From Chelydra serpentina (Eukaryota > Chordata > Testudines > Chelydridae), in NCBI GenBank assembly GCA_037349315.1, contig JBAIAC010000154.1, positions 992,001-1,056,000 of the forward strand: a DNA stretch of 64,000 nucleotides. Reading direction: 5' to 3'. Made by a program: the position numbers and the translations under genes. The number at the start of each line of letters is the position of its first letter. The stretch's first letter is position 1. Shown piece after piece: positions 10,403 through 21,479 of the stretch. The notes beneath the pieces are model-generated. The model worked only from the letters and a program-made list of their open reading frames with translations, searched no databases and had not been told where the DNA came from.

Positions 10403-10619
10403 TAAATATCTGATTCTTTAACAACATTTTTTGCATATCCATTTCCATTCTGTTCAGGAGTTTGACTGAATGGGGATTCCTGAAATGGATGGAAACACTC
10501 AATGTTTTCCTGTGCAAATGCATAAAAAGCTAGCAAACATCCCTCGGTGCCTCTATACTGTGAGAAAAGCCCTGCGGCCCGGCTGGCCTGAATCGTCTGA
10601 CTTGGACGTCTCGGTCTCA

Positions 10620-10990
10620 GGTTGTGGGGCTAAAAGCTGCAGTGTGGACATTGGGCTCAGGCTGGAGCCCGGCCTCGGAGACCCTCACCCCTCGTGGGAT
10701 CTCAGAGGCTGGGCTCAAGCCCAAGCGTCTACACTGTAATTTTATAGCCCTGCAGCACAAGCCCCACAAGCCTGGATCAGCTGAGCCAGGGTTTGAGAAC
10801 AGTGACTTGGGTGTGTTAATGGCAGTGTAGACGTAACGCTAGGCTATGTCCACACTGCAATGAACACCCAGGGTAGCCCCGTGCCAGCTCAGGCTCCCAG
10901 GGCTTGGGCTGTGGGGTGGTAAATTTGCAGTGTAGACATCTCGGCTCAGGCTCAGTACTGGGCTCTGGACCCCACGAGGTTGGGAGGGAG
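10620..10990. repeat. Dispersed repeat with 'gtctacactg' termini
   Basis: Inverted copy of the 1740-2100 repeat, with 'cgtctacactgtaat' and 'cagtgtagacat' motifs near its ends. A third copy is at 48220-48470. Confidence 0.45.
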
Positions 10991-11129
10991 TTTAGCAAGC
11001 GACAAAGGTAAATCGGCCGTGGATTCCCACTGTCAGTTCTCCAGTCTTTCTCCCTCCCTCCCCCACACTATCACATGTCCCCACTAGTAATGAACTAATA
11101 GATATAAACTGGCCATCAACACGTTTAAC

Positions 11130-11850
11130 CTTGAATTAGGAGAAGGTTTCTAACCACCAGAGGAGTGAAGTTCTGGAACAGCCTCCCAAGGGGAGCAGTG
11201 GGGGACAAAAAACCTCACTGACTCCAAGACTGAGCTTGATACATTTTTGGATGGGGGTGGTGTGATGGGACTGTCTACACTGGCGTGTGGCCGATCTGTG
11301 ATTGCCAGCAGCAAATATCTCCAGTGGCTGAACGTGGGACAATAGGTGGGGAGGGCTCCGAGTTACTGCAGAGAATTCTTTCCCTGGTCTCTGCCCGGTG
11401 CCTCTTGTCCGCATGCTCAGAGTCTTACTGATCACCATATTTGGGGTTGGGAAGGAGTTTTCCCCAAGGTTAGATTGGCAGAGACCCTGAGGTGTTTTCA
11501 CCTTCCTGTGCAGCATGGGGCATGGGTCACTGGCAGGTTTAAACTAGTGTCTATGGTGGATTCTCTACAACTTGACATCTTTAACCCATGATTTGAGGCC
11601 GTCAGTAATGCAAGCAGAGATTAGGGATCTATTACAGGAGGGGGTGGAGTCGTTTGGTCTGCAAGGAGCACGAGGTCGGGCTAGATTAGGGTGACCAGAT
11701 GTCCCGACTTTATACGGACAGTCCTAATTTTGCGGGCTTTTTCTTATATAGGCTCCTAGTATCCCCCACCCCATCCTGATTTTTCACACTTGCTGTCTGG
11801 TCACCCTAGACTAGATGATCACGCTGGTCCCTTCTGACCTTAAAGGCTCT
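11130..11850 (+). repeat. CR1/L3-like LINE 3' end, split by a MITE
   Basis: In plus orientation the sequence reads like the end of a CR1-type ORF2 ('gtgaagttctggaacagcc', 'agactgagcttgatac'), followed by a 3' part ending 'agatgatcacgctggtcc'. The MITE at 11687-11808 interrupts it near that end. It is degenerate and has no intact frame. Confidence 0.55.
11687..11808. mobile_element. MITE with TAGGGTGACCA inverted termini
   Basis: Same family as 2227-2350. The ends TAGGGTGACCA and TGGTCACCCTA are exact inverted repeats. It lies inside the CR1-like 3' end, so it inserted after that LINE copy. Confidence 0.7.
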
Positions 11851-12078
11851 GAGTCCAACAGGGAGAGGGAAGTAAAGGAAAAATTAAAAAAAATAAACCA
11901 AACATTGTAATACAAGGGTGAGTCCAACAGCTCACTGTATAGTCCCGCCCCTTTCTTCCCCCACTGGGGGTTTAGTGACCTGCTGGGATTTGGGACATTA
12001 ATTCTCTCATTCCATTGATAAACTGATACAACATCCCTGAAATTAAACCAATTCCCAGCCAGGAAAACCTCACACCCC

Positions 12079-12150
12079 TGCATTGGCTGGGAATCGAACC
12101 CAGGTCAACTGCTTGGAGGGCAGCTCTGCTCACCACTACACCACCAATGC
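12079..12150 (-). tRNA. tRNA-Gly (anticodon TCC), with C33
   Basis: It is 72 nt with a perfect acceptor GCATTGG/CCAATGC, anticodon stem GCTGC/GCAGT, and a strong T arm with TTCGATT. The anticodon is TCC (GGA codons). The loop is CC-TCC-AA, so position 33, almost always U in elongator tRNAs, is C. All else looks functional. An A4 run at about 12063 gives a T4 terminator. Confidence 0.85.
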
Positions 12151-14380
12151 ACCTGGCAAAAGTATCTCTCCTGTGTGCCACTGATGCTTGACAAATGACT
12201 CACCCCCACAGCGCTCAGGAGCTGGCTGGGGAGGCCGGAGGCAGCCTGTCAGCTGTGAGCAGAGACAGGTCCCCAGAGTGACTGACAGGTGGGGACCTGG
12301 GCTCCACATCCCAGCCTGAGGTGGCTCCAACCCCATCTCTGCCCTCAGAGAAGGGAAATGAAAATCAATGACCCTAATGGCAAACGTGACCCCCGAAGGA
12401 AGGAGACAGCTCCTTTGAACACACAGTTTGGGTTGTTCCTGCTACACACTGAGGGTTTGTTGCTGCTGCTGATTCCAGTCCTTGGGCTCTGCCCGGACAA
12501 GGAAGGATTCAGGCTGTCACTCAAGGGAAGACGGGAGATGATTTTTTTGACGGCTGCCTCGTCTGAAGGGTGTTTGTCACCTTCTAATCTAGTGGGTGCT
12601 GGGTAGACGCAGGCAGCCCCCGCTCCTGGGTCTCTCCCGGGGAAATAAAGTTTGTACACGAAATCCCAAAGCTTTTCATCGAAAGGAGGGAAAGGAAATG
12701 GCCACAAGATGGCGCCAGGACGTAAGGAAGGTCACACAACCCCATTCTTAGGGGGAGCCATTGATTTGTGTCAAGGTCCAGAATTGTTGGTCAAGATCTA
12801 GTCAAGGTCCAGACTCCAGAGAAAATAATACTAAAAAGTAACGATCATGATAATCAGTAAATAAAAAGATTTTGAGGCCCATTCAAAAGCTATTTGGCCC
12901 CCTCTCTGCCTCTTTATTACCCCACAGTGACTCTGAGAGGGGATTTATCTCCACTTTTTTGTGTTTGAAGCGATGGTTAGTTTTATCCTTGGTAAACTCC
13001 CAGGCAGAACAAGCCACGTTATCGATGGTGACACTAGGATTGACGGACTATATCACATTATAAAAAATTGTAAATAAAGATGTAATCTGACCTTCAGCTT
13101 TCTGTTGTCTTCTAGAAATGCCCCTGGGACCCCCGCACTCCCCAGCAGGAGTGAAAGGAGAAACCCCCAGCGCTGCACTGAGCTCCAGGCTGGTTCATCG
13201 GGGGTGGGGGGGATTGACTTCTCAGCTGCTGAGCAGGGAGCCAGGGCACTTCTCTGGGAATGAGGGTTCCCAGCCTGACCCAGCTGCTTCATTGCCCCCT
13301 GGGGCCCTGCCGGCTGAGACTGTCCCTGAGGCCAGGCAGCGGCTCAGTGAGCTTTCCTGGGGTCGCTGGCAGGGCAGGAATATCCCACGCTAAGGGCCTG
13401 AGTTCAGCCATGGGGAAAGGCAGCAGCTTTGCTCCCCCCTTCTAAACAGAGCTCCCAGGCCGTGGTTCTCAGCCGGGGGTCCAGAGCACCTGGGGGGGGG
13501 GGGGGGCAGTGAGCAGGTTTCAGGGGGGGATTTGCCAAAATAAACCAGCCAGCAGGGCCGGCGTGAGACAGTTGCTGTGGCACGGGTGGGCTGTGGAGTT
13601 TTTATACCATGTGGGGTGGGGGCCACAGAAAGAACAAGGCTGGGAACCCGGCTCCAGGGGATCCCGGGGAATAAAGACTCCGTCCCACTCGGTGCTGCCA
13701 ACGCTCCTGATTTTGCCTTGAGGCTCATGAGAATTGTTGTTTTCCTTAAAGCCCCAGCTCCTGGAGTCAGGGGGAGACGTGATGATTTCAGCCTTCGCTC
13801 TTAAAGACACAGGACGTTTCTAGCCCTTGTGACCTTGGAAATAGATTCAAAATGTCTCCCCGCTGCGCCCTAAAGGCTCATCAAGCAGAAGGCAAATAAA
13901 AAGATCCCAAATCTATTAAGTTTACACAATCTCATGATTTCAAAGACCATCTCGTGATTTCTGGTGAGCCTGGCTCAGGGTTTTGAACGTTTGGGGTTGG
14001 CCGTTTTGCAGCCTGAGAGCCGGGCCCCCTCCTTCCCATCCAGCGCCCCCAGACTGTCCTAAAGCATTAACTCTTTCCTCTCCGTCACGCCGCTGTAACG
14101 CAGCTGGGAATCCCCATTCCTAGACGGGCTTTTCCACAGACAGTGAATCCCCCACAGGGCTGAGTCCCCACAGGGCTGTTTCGGGGGCTCCAGCCCCCCA
14201 GCCCAGGACAGACGGGGCAGTAACCTCACATCACCCCTCTGTGACTCCCAGGGGCCCTGCAGGGACAGCAGCTCCATGCTGGGCTCTAGGGCCCCCAAAG
14301 CACCTGGGGGGAGGGGGCGGTTCAACTCCCATGTCAGGGGGCTCCTGCTGCCTGGAGGTGACCAGCTTCTCACAGCCCCT
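12151..14380. other. tRNA-free spacer
   Basis: No tRNA, LINE end or coding domain is recognisable over 2.2 kb. A poly-G run sits near 13493-13506. Unlike most of the window, I found no second copy of this stretch here. Confidence 0.4.
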
Positions 14381-14382
14381 CC

Positions 14383-15170
14383 CCCTCACACTGACACCCG
14401 CATGGACCCTATTCCTCACAACCCCTCCCCCTCACACTGACACCCCCATGGACCCTCCCCCTCACAGCCCCTCCCCCTCACACTGACTCCCCCATGGACC
14501 CTATTCCTCACAACCCCTCCCCCTCACACTGACACCCCCATGGACCCTCCCCCTCACAGCCCCTCCCCCTCACACTGAAACCCCCATGGACCCTCGCCCT
14601 CACAACCGCTCCCCCTCACAGCCCCTCCCCATCACACTGACTCCCCCATGGACCCTCCCCCTCACAGCCCCTCCCCTTCACACTGACAGCCCCATGGACC
14701 CTCCCCCTCACAGCCCCTCCCCCTCACACTGCATACCCATGGACCCTCCCCCTCACAGCCCCTCCCCTCACAGACACTCCATAGCCCTCCCCCTCACAGC
14801 CCCTCCCCTCACAGAGACACTCCATAGCCCTTCCCCTCACAGCCCCTCCCCCTCACACTGACTCCCCCATGGACCCTCCCCCTCACATCCCCTCCCCTTC
14901 ACACTGACACCCCCATGGACCCTCCCCCTCACAGCCTCTCCCCCTCACACCTATGGACCCTCCCCCTCACAGCCCCTCCCCCTCACACTGAAACCCCCAT
15001 GGACCCTCCCCCTCACAGCCCCTCCCCCTCACACTGAAACCCCCATGCACCCTCCCCCTCACAGCCCCTCCCCCTCACACTGTACCCCCATGGACCCTCC
15101 CCCTCACAGCCCCTCCCCCTCACACTGACACCCCCATGGACCCTCCCCCTCACAGCCCCTCCCTTCACAC
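14383..15170 (+). repeat. Pyrimidine-rich tandem array, about 46-bp unit
   Basis: Repeats of a unit containing 'ccctccccctcacagcccc', then 'tcacactgacacccccatgg', run for about 0.8 kb with variable truncated units. The plus strand is nearly all C, T and A, so the minus strand carries many GGGG and GGGGG runs. The apparent open frames are a product of the repeat. Confidence 0.85.
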
Positions 15171-15534
15171 ACGCAGGGACTTGTTCGCTGGGCTCTGACA
15201 TTACAAACCTAGGGGGGAGGTTTCTGAGGATTTACTCCCTGAGCCCCTCCCCCTCTCACCGCTCCCCTGAGTGCAGAGGGGCTGGGCTCAGGCAGCCAGT
15301 TTCACCCAGGGATTTCCCAGCCCAGGCCCCCGAGTCTCCTCTGCCCGTATCTACCAGTGACACTGCGCGTGGGCGGCGGCTACAAGGTGCTCGGGGAGGC
15401 TGAACCTCCCCAAACGGGGCAAGAAATGCTGGTGTGACGCACCCCCCTTGGAGGGGGGCTGGGCCGCTGCCTTGGGACAGACCCTCCCGAGGAGTGGGGG
15501 AGCCACCGGCACTCAGACCTCACGCACAGGCCTG
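15171..15534. other. Spacer without visible gene
   Basis: GC-rich sequence with no tRNA or domain signature. The duplicated initiator-Met block starts just after it. Confidence 0.4.
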
Positions 15535-15688
15535 GCTCTCGCCTTCAGCCCAGGCAGCCAGAGGGGCCGGGGAGCTCCCTGGCAGTCCGACCCCTCAGCC
15601 ACCTCCTGCCTCACGGCCTCGGCTCCTGGCGCTCTGCTGGTCGCCCCCTCGCTTGCAGGCCCAGAGCAAAAAGAAACAAGCACCTGCC

Positions 15689-15760
15689 TAGCAGAGGATG
15701 GTTTCGATCCATCGACCTCTGGGTTATGGGCCCAGCACGCTGCCGCTGCCCCACTCTGCT
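15689..15760 (-). tRNA. Initiator tRNA-Met (anticodon CAT)
   Basis: Starts translation. It is 72 nt with acceptor AGCAGAG/CTCTGCT (the A1-T72 pair typical of initiators), three G-C pairs next to the anticodon loop (CTGGG-CCCATAA-CCCAG), and T loop ATCGAAA, all initiator hallmarks. In the D region, GGGGCAGCGGC differs from the paralog at 44838 by a base in the D stem. An A5 run at about 15667 gives a terminator 18 nt downstream. Confidence 0.9.
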
Positions 15761-16665
15761 GGGTCTCTGCCTCCAGCATCCAGCCCCCAGCCTCCAGCAT
15801 CCACACTAGCACCTTGCGAGTGCTGGCGCTGGCCAGCAGAGATCTCAGCCACAATGCCCCAGATGGGCAAATGCTGTGGGCTCCTGAAGCCTCTGCCCCC
15901 CTATGGATGTGGGCTTTTGTTCTTCCCTTGCTCTTTCTCAGCAAGGGGAAGGAAAGAAGCTCTCCTTCAAGGACAGAGGGTGGTGAAATGAGCTGATAAA
16001 GCACCTTGGCATCAGCCAGGGAAAGCTGGAGGATCTCGGCCAGTCACCTCTTGGAGCCTTGTGGCTTGGCCTCCTCAGCCCTTGGAGGTTGGCCTACAGA
16101 GCCCAGCTCTTCCCACTTGCCAAAGGAGGAAGTGAGGGGGGAATGGGGCAAAAGAGGAAGGTCGTGCTGAGGAAGGCAGGGCAGGAGCTAAGCGGCTCAG
16201 TGGGGTTAGTCGAGCGCCACCGTTCGTTCTGCCAAAGCCTGGGGAGGTGCTGTTGGCTGCTGGGAGGTAGAATCCTGTGCCTGCCCCTCGGCTTCCCAGG
16301 GGTGGCTACTTGCAGCCCAGGAGAAGCAGCGGGGTTCTGGGTGGGAGGAAAAGTAGCCGTGGGGAGTCCCAGTGGGCTCCTTTCTGGCAAGATGTTTTTC
16401 TGTGTCAGGCTTGGGAGGAGCCTGCGAGCCGTTGGTGGACTTGTTCCAGTGGGAACCGCTGCTCCTGTCTTGCCGACCTGGGGGCGCCAGTGACAGCTTG
16501 GGAGGGGGCAGGTGCTGGCTTGAGTGACTGGGATCCAGGCAGACCCAGCCTGCTCCTCCGGGGCCAAGGCCACTGCTAGTCTCCTGCCTTGTGACATCAG
16601 GATTTCAATCTCCCCAGCATGAGCTGTGGCACGTGTATTAACCCTTCTTTGGGGGCCTGGTCGCT

Positions 16666-16738
16666 GCCCAAGTAGCTCAGTGGGGAGTGGATGAGATTGA
16701 AGATCTGAAGGTTTCTGGCTGGATGCCAGGCTGTAGCT
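16666..16738 (+). pseudogene. tRNA-Phe (GAA) relic
   Basis: Nearly identical to the relics at 9205 and 46805, with the same damaged D stem and T loop. It differs by a G for C in the 3' acceptor strand. It was duplicated as a dead gene. Confidence 0.65.
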
Positions 16739-16853
16739 CACCCCTTCCCCCTGGGCCTGTCGTGCTGGGCTTTCTCCTGGGTGTGCAGCTGTGCCCTGAA
16801 CTCACGAGTTTCCCTCGTTTCAGAGGCAACACGTGCAGAGGGCGGGATGTGGT

Positions 16854-17440
16854 ACCAGAACACTTGTACATTCCACACAGATAACAAGGAACAGACTGAC
16901 CCATCCTAAAGACAGGGGCAAAAGAGGAATATGACGAATAGAATTGTTTTGTTCGAACCAACACGTAGAAGGTGAGAGGCGGCACCTTGCTACGTAGAGG
17001 GGCTGCACCTCAATACGTCGGGAGTGATGTGTAACTTGTTTGTACCTGTGTATAAGAATTCACCCCCCAGGAGTTGTCTCTGGCTTTAGAATCGGTCACC
17101 ACCAGTGACCCATTCAGAGCACCACACCGGTGGCGTCTGACAACAGCCTGTTACTGAAACATGCTGTAAGGTTGCTGCTGACATTCAAAGGACCCCCGCC
17201 CAGGAGGGTGTTCAATGAGCATTAACCAGCCGGGGAGTTGTCATGACGGGATTTGCAATTCAGTGACAGATGCCCAAGCACCACACTCTGGGGACTGCTC
17301 AAGTCTATGACTCAGTTGCACGAGACCACACCAGGGGGATTGTCCGACCCAGTGACTCAGCAAAGCCCACCCGGACATAGCTGGGCAAGTATTTTCTAGG
17401 CACATGATCGAAGGGTATAAAATAGGAGACCGTGGCAAAA
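16854..17440. other. Unshared block, possible LTR-type insertion
   Basis: Homology with the 9400 and 46990 copies ends sharply after 'gggcgggatgtgg'. The following sequence occurs once in the window. It holds 'gtaacttgtttgtacctg', 'tataagaattc' and, at about 17416, 'ggtataaaatagg', which could be promoter-like. I cannot identify paired ends or a target duplication. Confidence 0.3.
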
Positions 17441-17496
17441 TATTAGCAGGCTACTTTTTTAAACTACTTGGCCAGTTTGTCTAATGGACTCATCCC

Positions 17497-17565
17497 TCTA
17501 TTGGCCAGAAACCAAACCTAGACCTCCCGCTGTAGCTATGACTTCTGCTACTGAACCACCAATGT
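17497..17565 (-). pseudogene. tRNA-Gly relic (GCC-type body)
   Basis: The acceptor-side motif ATTGGTGGTTCAGTAG and the 3' part GCGGGAGG followed by GGCCAAT identify a Gly(GCC) body. Two bases are missing from the anticodon arm and the glycine anticodon is gone. The T loop has also drifted (TTTGGTT). It is 69 nt in place of 71. Confidence 0.55.
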
Positions 17566-17952
17566 GCTAACTCCTCTTGTGAGACATTTCCTTCTGCACA
17601 ATACTGCTGCTAGTCCAGCTATTGACTCCAGGAGACATTTTTCTTAGCCTGGTTTTGTGGTCACTTCTTTCTCTAGCAAAGGTCAATACCTGGCCCTGTG
17701 GTCCAGACATCGTCATTCAAATCAAGCTTCAAGTGAACAATTCTTTCCCATTCCCACTCTGTGGGAGGGGAGACTTTTCAAAGCCCTTTCTGTGCTACTG
17801 CACATGGCTAAGCAAAGAGAACAAACCCCAAATCCCCACTGTGTGTTGGGAGCCAGGTTTGCTGTTTGATTTCTGTATTTCAGGTGATTTCAAGCCCAGG
17901 CATTGGGATTATTTACTAGTGTCTCTGGCATTGGAGCATTACTGTGCTCAGA

Positions 17953-18034
17953 GCTGTGATGGCCGAGTGGTTAAGGTGTTGGAGTTGAAATCCAATAGGG
18001 TTCCCCTGCGCAGGTTCAAATCCTGCTCACAGCG
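17953..18034 (+). tRNA. tRNA-Ser (anticodon TGA)
   Basis: It is 82 nt with the long variable arm of class II tRNAs. Acceptor GCTGTGA/TCACAGC is perfect, the A-box region is GGCCGAGTGGTTAAGG, anticodon stem TTGGA/TCCAA has loop GT-TGA-AA, and T arm CAGG-TTCAAAT-CCTG is sound. Position 32 is G, where C or T is usual. TTTT lies about 9 nt downstream. It is the only Ser(TGA) in the window. Confidence 0.9.
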
Positions 18035-18329
18035 AGGCCTGTGTTTTAGCCATATTTCTAACAAGGGCAATACGTCTATACAGACCCCTGAGACACTCTC
18101 AATTCTCTCCCCAACCCAAGTGAATCTGGTTCTGCTCCTTTCCTAGAGATCCCTGGGACACTACCTCACGCCGTGTCCCTGAGGTGTCAGGCAAACTCTC
18201 AGCACCATGGAGCATCCTGACATTGATCCTTGTGACCTGTGGGTTGGATTTATTTTAGTGGGACACGGGACATGTGGAGGATAAGTTAAACTCTTCATTT
18301 CCTTAGGGTTCGCCTTCAATATACTTGTA

Positions 18330-20475
18330 TGGTGGTTAATTCATCACCATTACAGGTCTAGTGTATTTATTAGAATAGCACAAGTAAGTCACAGTCTGGT
18401 CACCCTTGGTGGGAGGTAATAGGACAAAGGCCCAAATAGCGGAAGTGGCCCTATAAAATCTGTGTCTGGCCAGCGGCAGGACATTAGCACGGCAGGGGAG
18501 GGGTGGGTGTGGCAGTGACATCACAAAGGCCGTTTGCAGGACCTCGGCCTATTGGTCAAAGGTGGTGGGGAGGCGTTGACCTCACAGAGAGATGCTGACA
18601 TCAGCCAGGCCAGGCCAGGGGCGAGGGGCCAGGGAAACCTCGGAGACCCCCGTGGCTTTGCTTCAGCAAGTCTCCTTGTCGGGTCTCTCTCGGAGGACTG
18701 AGAGAGTATTAGGGTTCACGTATGTGAGCACGAGGAGGAACCTCTTTGGAGTTTTCTCCTTTGCTTTTACGGACTTTCCTAGAAAACAGACGTCCCTGGT
18801 TAGACGGTACGAGCCTCCGAGAGGTTTGGAACCTGTTCAGTCTGATTGATCTGGTGCCAGCTGAATTCTAGGCATGGAAAACAGTAGCTTCAGGTGGCAG
18901 AAGTTTATTCCCCACTTGGGATTTTGTCCCTCAGAATCACTGGGGACATTAGGGTTTGTCCTTTTTGTTTGACCTTTTCCTCCATCCCTCCCTCCTTTCT
19001 CTTCATCTCTTACTTCTTTTGTCCTTTCCCCTGTTCCCCTGCCAGCACCAGGAGAGGTGTAGGGGTGTGTGTGTGTGTCTGGTGGGGGGTGCTCTGCAGA
19101 TCCCATTGTGTGTGGTCTACCCAAAAATGTGGGGCTGAAATAGTGCTCGGACAGTGACCCCACCGGTGACCTGGGCCATCCTTTGGGCTCTCTGGTGAGA
19201 GACCTGTGCCACCCCTCGGTCTGTACCCTTATTGGCTGAGCAGGGAGTTATTGACAGGGAGGGGACTCAGGTCCTTGTTCTCTTTTAAGACCAAGTAAAT
19301 AAGTCATAACCAGTCATATGTGTGATGAATTTTGCTGTTTCTCTGCATTAATTGTAGAGATTGAGGGATGTTAAGGTAAGAAAGGACCATTATGTGCATC
19401 TTTAGGACTTTAGGGGACTGGAGCACATGACTTATGAGGAGAGGCTGAGGGAACTGGGATTGTTTAGCCTGCAGAAGAGAAGAGTGAGGGGGGATTTGAT
19501 AGCTGCTTTCAACTACCTAAAAGGGGGTTCCAAAGAGGATGGATGTAGACTGTTCTCAGTGGTAGAAGATGACAGAACAAGGAGTAATGGTCTCAAGTTG
19601 CAGAGGGGGAGGTTTAGGTTGGATATTAGGAAAAACTTTTTCACTAGTAGGGTGGTGAAGCACTGGAATGGGTTACCTAGGGAGGTGGTGGAATCTCCTT
19701 CCTTAGAGGTTTTTAAGGTCAGGCTTAACAAAGCCCTGGCTGGGATGATTTAGTTGGGTTTGGTCCTGCTTTGAGAAGGGGGTTGGACTAGATGACCCCC
19801 TGAGGTCCCTTCCAACCCTGAGATTCTATGATTCTATGATCCAGTCGCACCTCCTGTATAACCCAGGCCCTAGCATGTCACCAAGTGGTTCCTGTAGCCA
19901 ACCATAACATGGGACTGAACCAGAGCACGTCTTTTGGAACGACATCCACATGCATTAGAGCCAGCTGGCTAACAGAAAACTTTCTTCTGCAGGCACGTGG
20001 GGTTAAGGGACAGGGAGGAAAAGACATGGAGGCTGTGTCTAAAGTTAGAGCAGCGAGGCCAGGATAACCGGGGCTAGGTGCCAGGATTGGCTATCAGAAG
20101 ATCTGCCGTTTTCTATTCCTGGCTTTGGGACCATGAGCGAGTCTCTTCACCCCTGGGTGCCTCGGTTTCCCCAACTATCAAATAGAGCTAATCAAGGTTT
20201 TGTTTGTTCTCCCCATTTTACAGGGTGGGAAACTGAGACACTGTTGGGACCTGTCTACGCTACAGGTCTGTTGTGCATTTGTAAGCTGCTGACCCCCACA
20301 TGTTGTTCAGAGCCTGTGGACAACACAGCTCCCAAAGGTGTGTTTGTTCTGTGATTATCCCCTATGGACCAGCAGGGCTGGACGGCCTTTTCTCATGGTG
20401 CTGTGGGAGCAGGTCCTGGGGACTAAGGGTCTGAAGAAGCTCTCAAGGACTAATTTTTTAAAATAATTTTTATCA
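18330..20475 (+). repeat. Segmental duplication D3, copy A
   Basis: Present again at 41620-43270 (same orientation) and at 50290-51690 (inverted). The alignment is close over about 1.6 kb, apart from a CR1 insertion in this copy (19401-19840) and a SINE in the inverted copy. No gene is visible. Shared open frames near 18900-19160 look incidental. Confidence 0.88.
19401..19840 (+). mobile_element. CR1 LINE, 5'-truncated, recent insertion
   Basis: The sequence between 'atgtgcatc' and 'cagtcgcacc' is absent from both paralogs, which have the empty site. It encodes the C-terminal end of a CR1 reverse transcriptase protein (frame 19427-19753 open for 108 codons, with motifs such as [12 protein letters not shown] and [18 protein letters not shown]). 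It ends in the CR1 3' UTR with two ATTCTATG-like repeats. The open frame and precise empty sites show it inserted after the duplication. Confidence 0.9.
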
Positions 20476-20479
20476 ATGA

Positions 20480-20765
20480 ATGGGGAGAAAACATCCAATC
20501 ACTGCTGATAAGATTGGTGGGGGACAAAATACCGGCAGAGTGGTAATTACTGATGAGGAGAGGGCAGTGATACAGAGCGATCTGGCTCATTCGGCAAGCT
20601 GGGCCCATTCAAAGGAAATAAGTTTGACCAGAGCCAAATGCAAAGTCCGATACCTAGCAAGGCCTTTCTGGAATGTGTTTGCCTATTGTGGTTCACAGGA
20701 GGCCTGTGAGATGCAGGGGGTCAGATTAGATGGTCTAATGGTCTCGTCTGACCATAAAGTCTAAA
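20480..20765 (+). repeat. Dispersed repeat shared with 50025-50290 and 51815-51930
   Basis: Contains 'gcctttctggaatgtgtttg' and 'gatgcagggggtcagattag'. Inverted copies are at 50025-50290 and 51815-51930. It ends against the hAT-like element at 20767. Confidence 0.55.
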
Positions 20766-20766
20766 G

Positions 20767-21468
20767 CAGGCCTGCACAACTCGTAAAGCGGCGAGGGCCG
20801 TATTACTCCAAAGAAAACAGCTGAGGGCCGAAACCCCCCGGCCCTGCGGAAACACCCCCCCACCCCTGTGCCGCCTGCTCCGCGGAAACAACCCCTCCTT
20901 CCCCACCGCTGGGGTCTGGAAGCCTGTCGAGGGGGAAAGAAACAGCGCGCATAGGGTGACCAGATCATAGCAGTAAAATAGGACCTGCCCCCTCCCCGCT
21001 CGGCCCCACCATCACACCCCTCTTCACCCATCCCCCAGGGGTCACTATATTACTGCACACAACAGTCAATCAATGCAGTTGTAGATAAATCTCTGCATTA
21101 TGCATTTTTGTATAACTTTTATATGACTTTGTATTGAACCTTGGTAATATGTTATAGCGGGCCCCTAAGGTAGTATAATTAAGGTTAAAGAAAAATGTCT
21201 TTTTGCTAGAAGTAGAATAAGATCTTCCCCCCAAAATCGGGACAGGGAGTGGGCGGTAATAGGAACCTATATAAGAAAAAGACGTAAAAATCAGGACTGT
21301 CCCTATAAAATGGGGACATCTGGTCACCCTACCCCCAGCCCAGAGACAAGCAGCAAAAAGGACCAATGGACCCTGTCCCAGATTTTGGGCCGCACAGTGA
21401 GCCCTCCTACTCACACCCCCCGCGGGCCGCACAGTGAGCCCATCCAGGCCGCATGTTGTGCCGGCCTG
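20767..21468. mobile_element. hAT-like non-autonomous transposon containing a MITE
   Basis: Ends CAGGCCTGCACAAC and GTTGTGCCGGCCTG form an inverted repeat with one extra base. It carries no transposase. Nested inside are the ends TAGGGTGACCAGA (20952) and TCTGGTCACCCTA (21331), an interrupted copy of the 124-bp MITE family. The target duplication is not clear. Confidence 0.5.
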
Positions 21469-21479
21469 CTGTAGACAAA

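Larger units (their letters stand above)
9114..10865 (+). repeat. Segmental duplication D2, copy A (Phe relic plus Cys)
   Basis: Repeated in the same orientation at 46713-48460. Both copies have a Phe relic followed about 1.1 kb later by a Cys gene on the plus strand. The start of the block is also present at 16576-16853. The AT-rich part at 9700-10000 has no gene that I can see. Confidence 0.85.
15535..16853 (+). repeat. Segmental duplication D9, copy A
   Basis: The start, with the initiator Met gene, matches 44690-45040. The later part (16310-16853) matches 46435-46980, and parts are inverted relative to 3240-3660 and 54550-54990. The match to the 46.4-47 kb copy stops abruptly at about 16853. 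Confidence 0.7.

Noticed and set aside
14383..15170. Possible CRISPR-like array
   Set aside because: Units are tandem without unique spacers, the genome is vertebrate, and unit lengths drift.
16094..16741. 215-codon minus-strand open frame
   Set aside because: It runs through duplicated spacer and a tRNA-Phe relic. Paralogs of the same stretch do not keep the frame.
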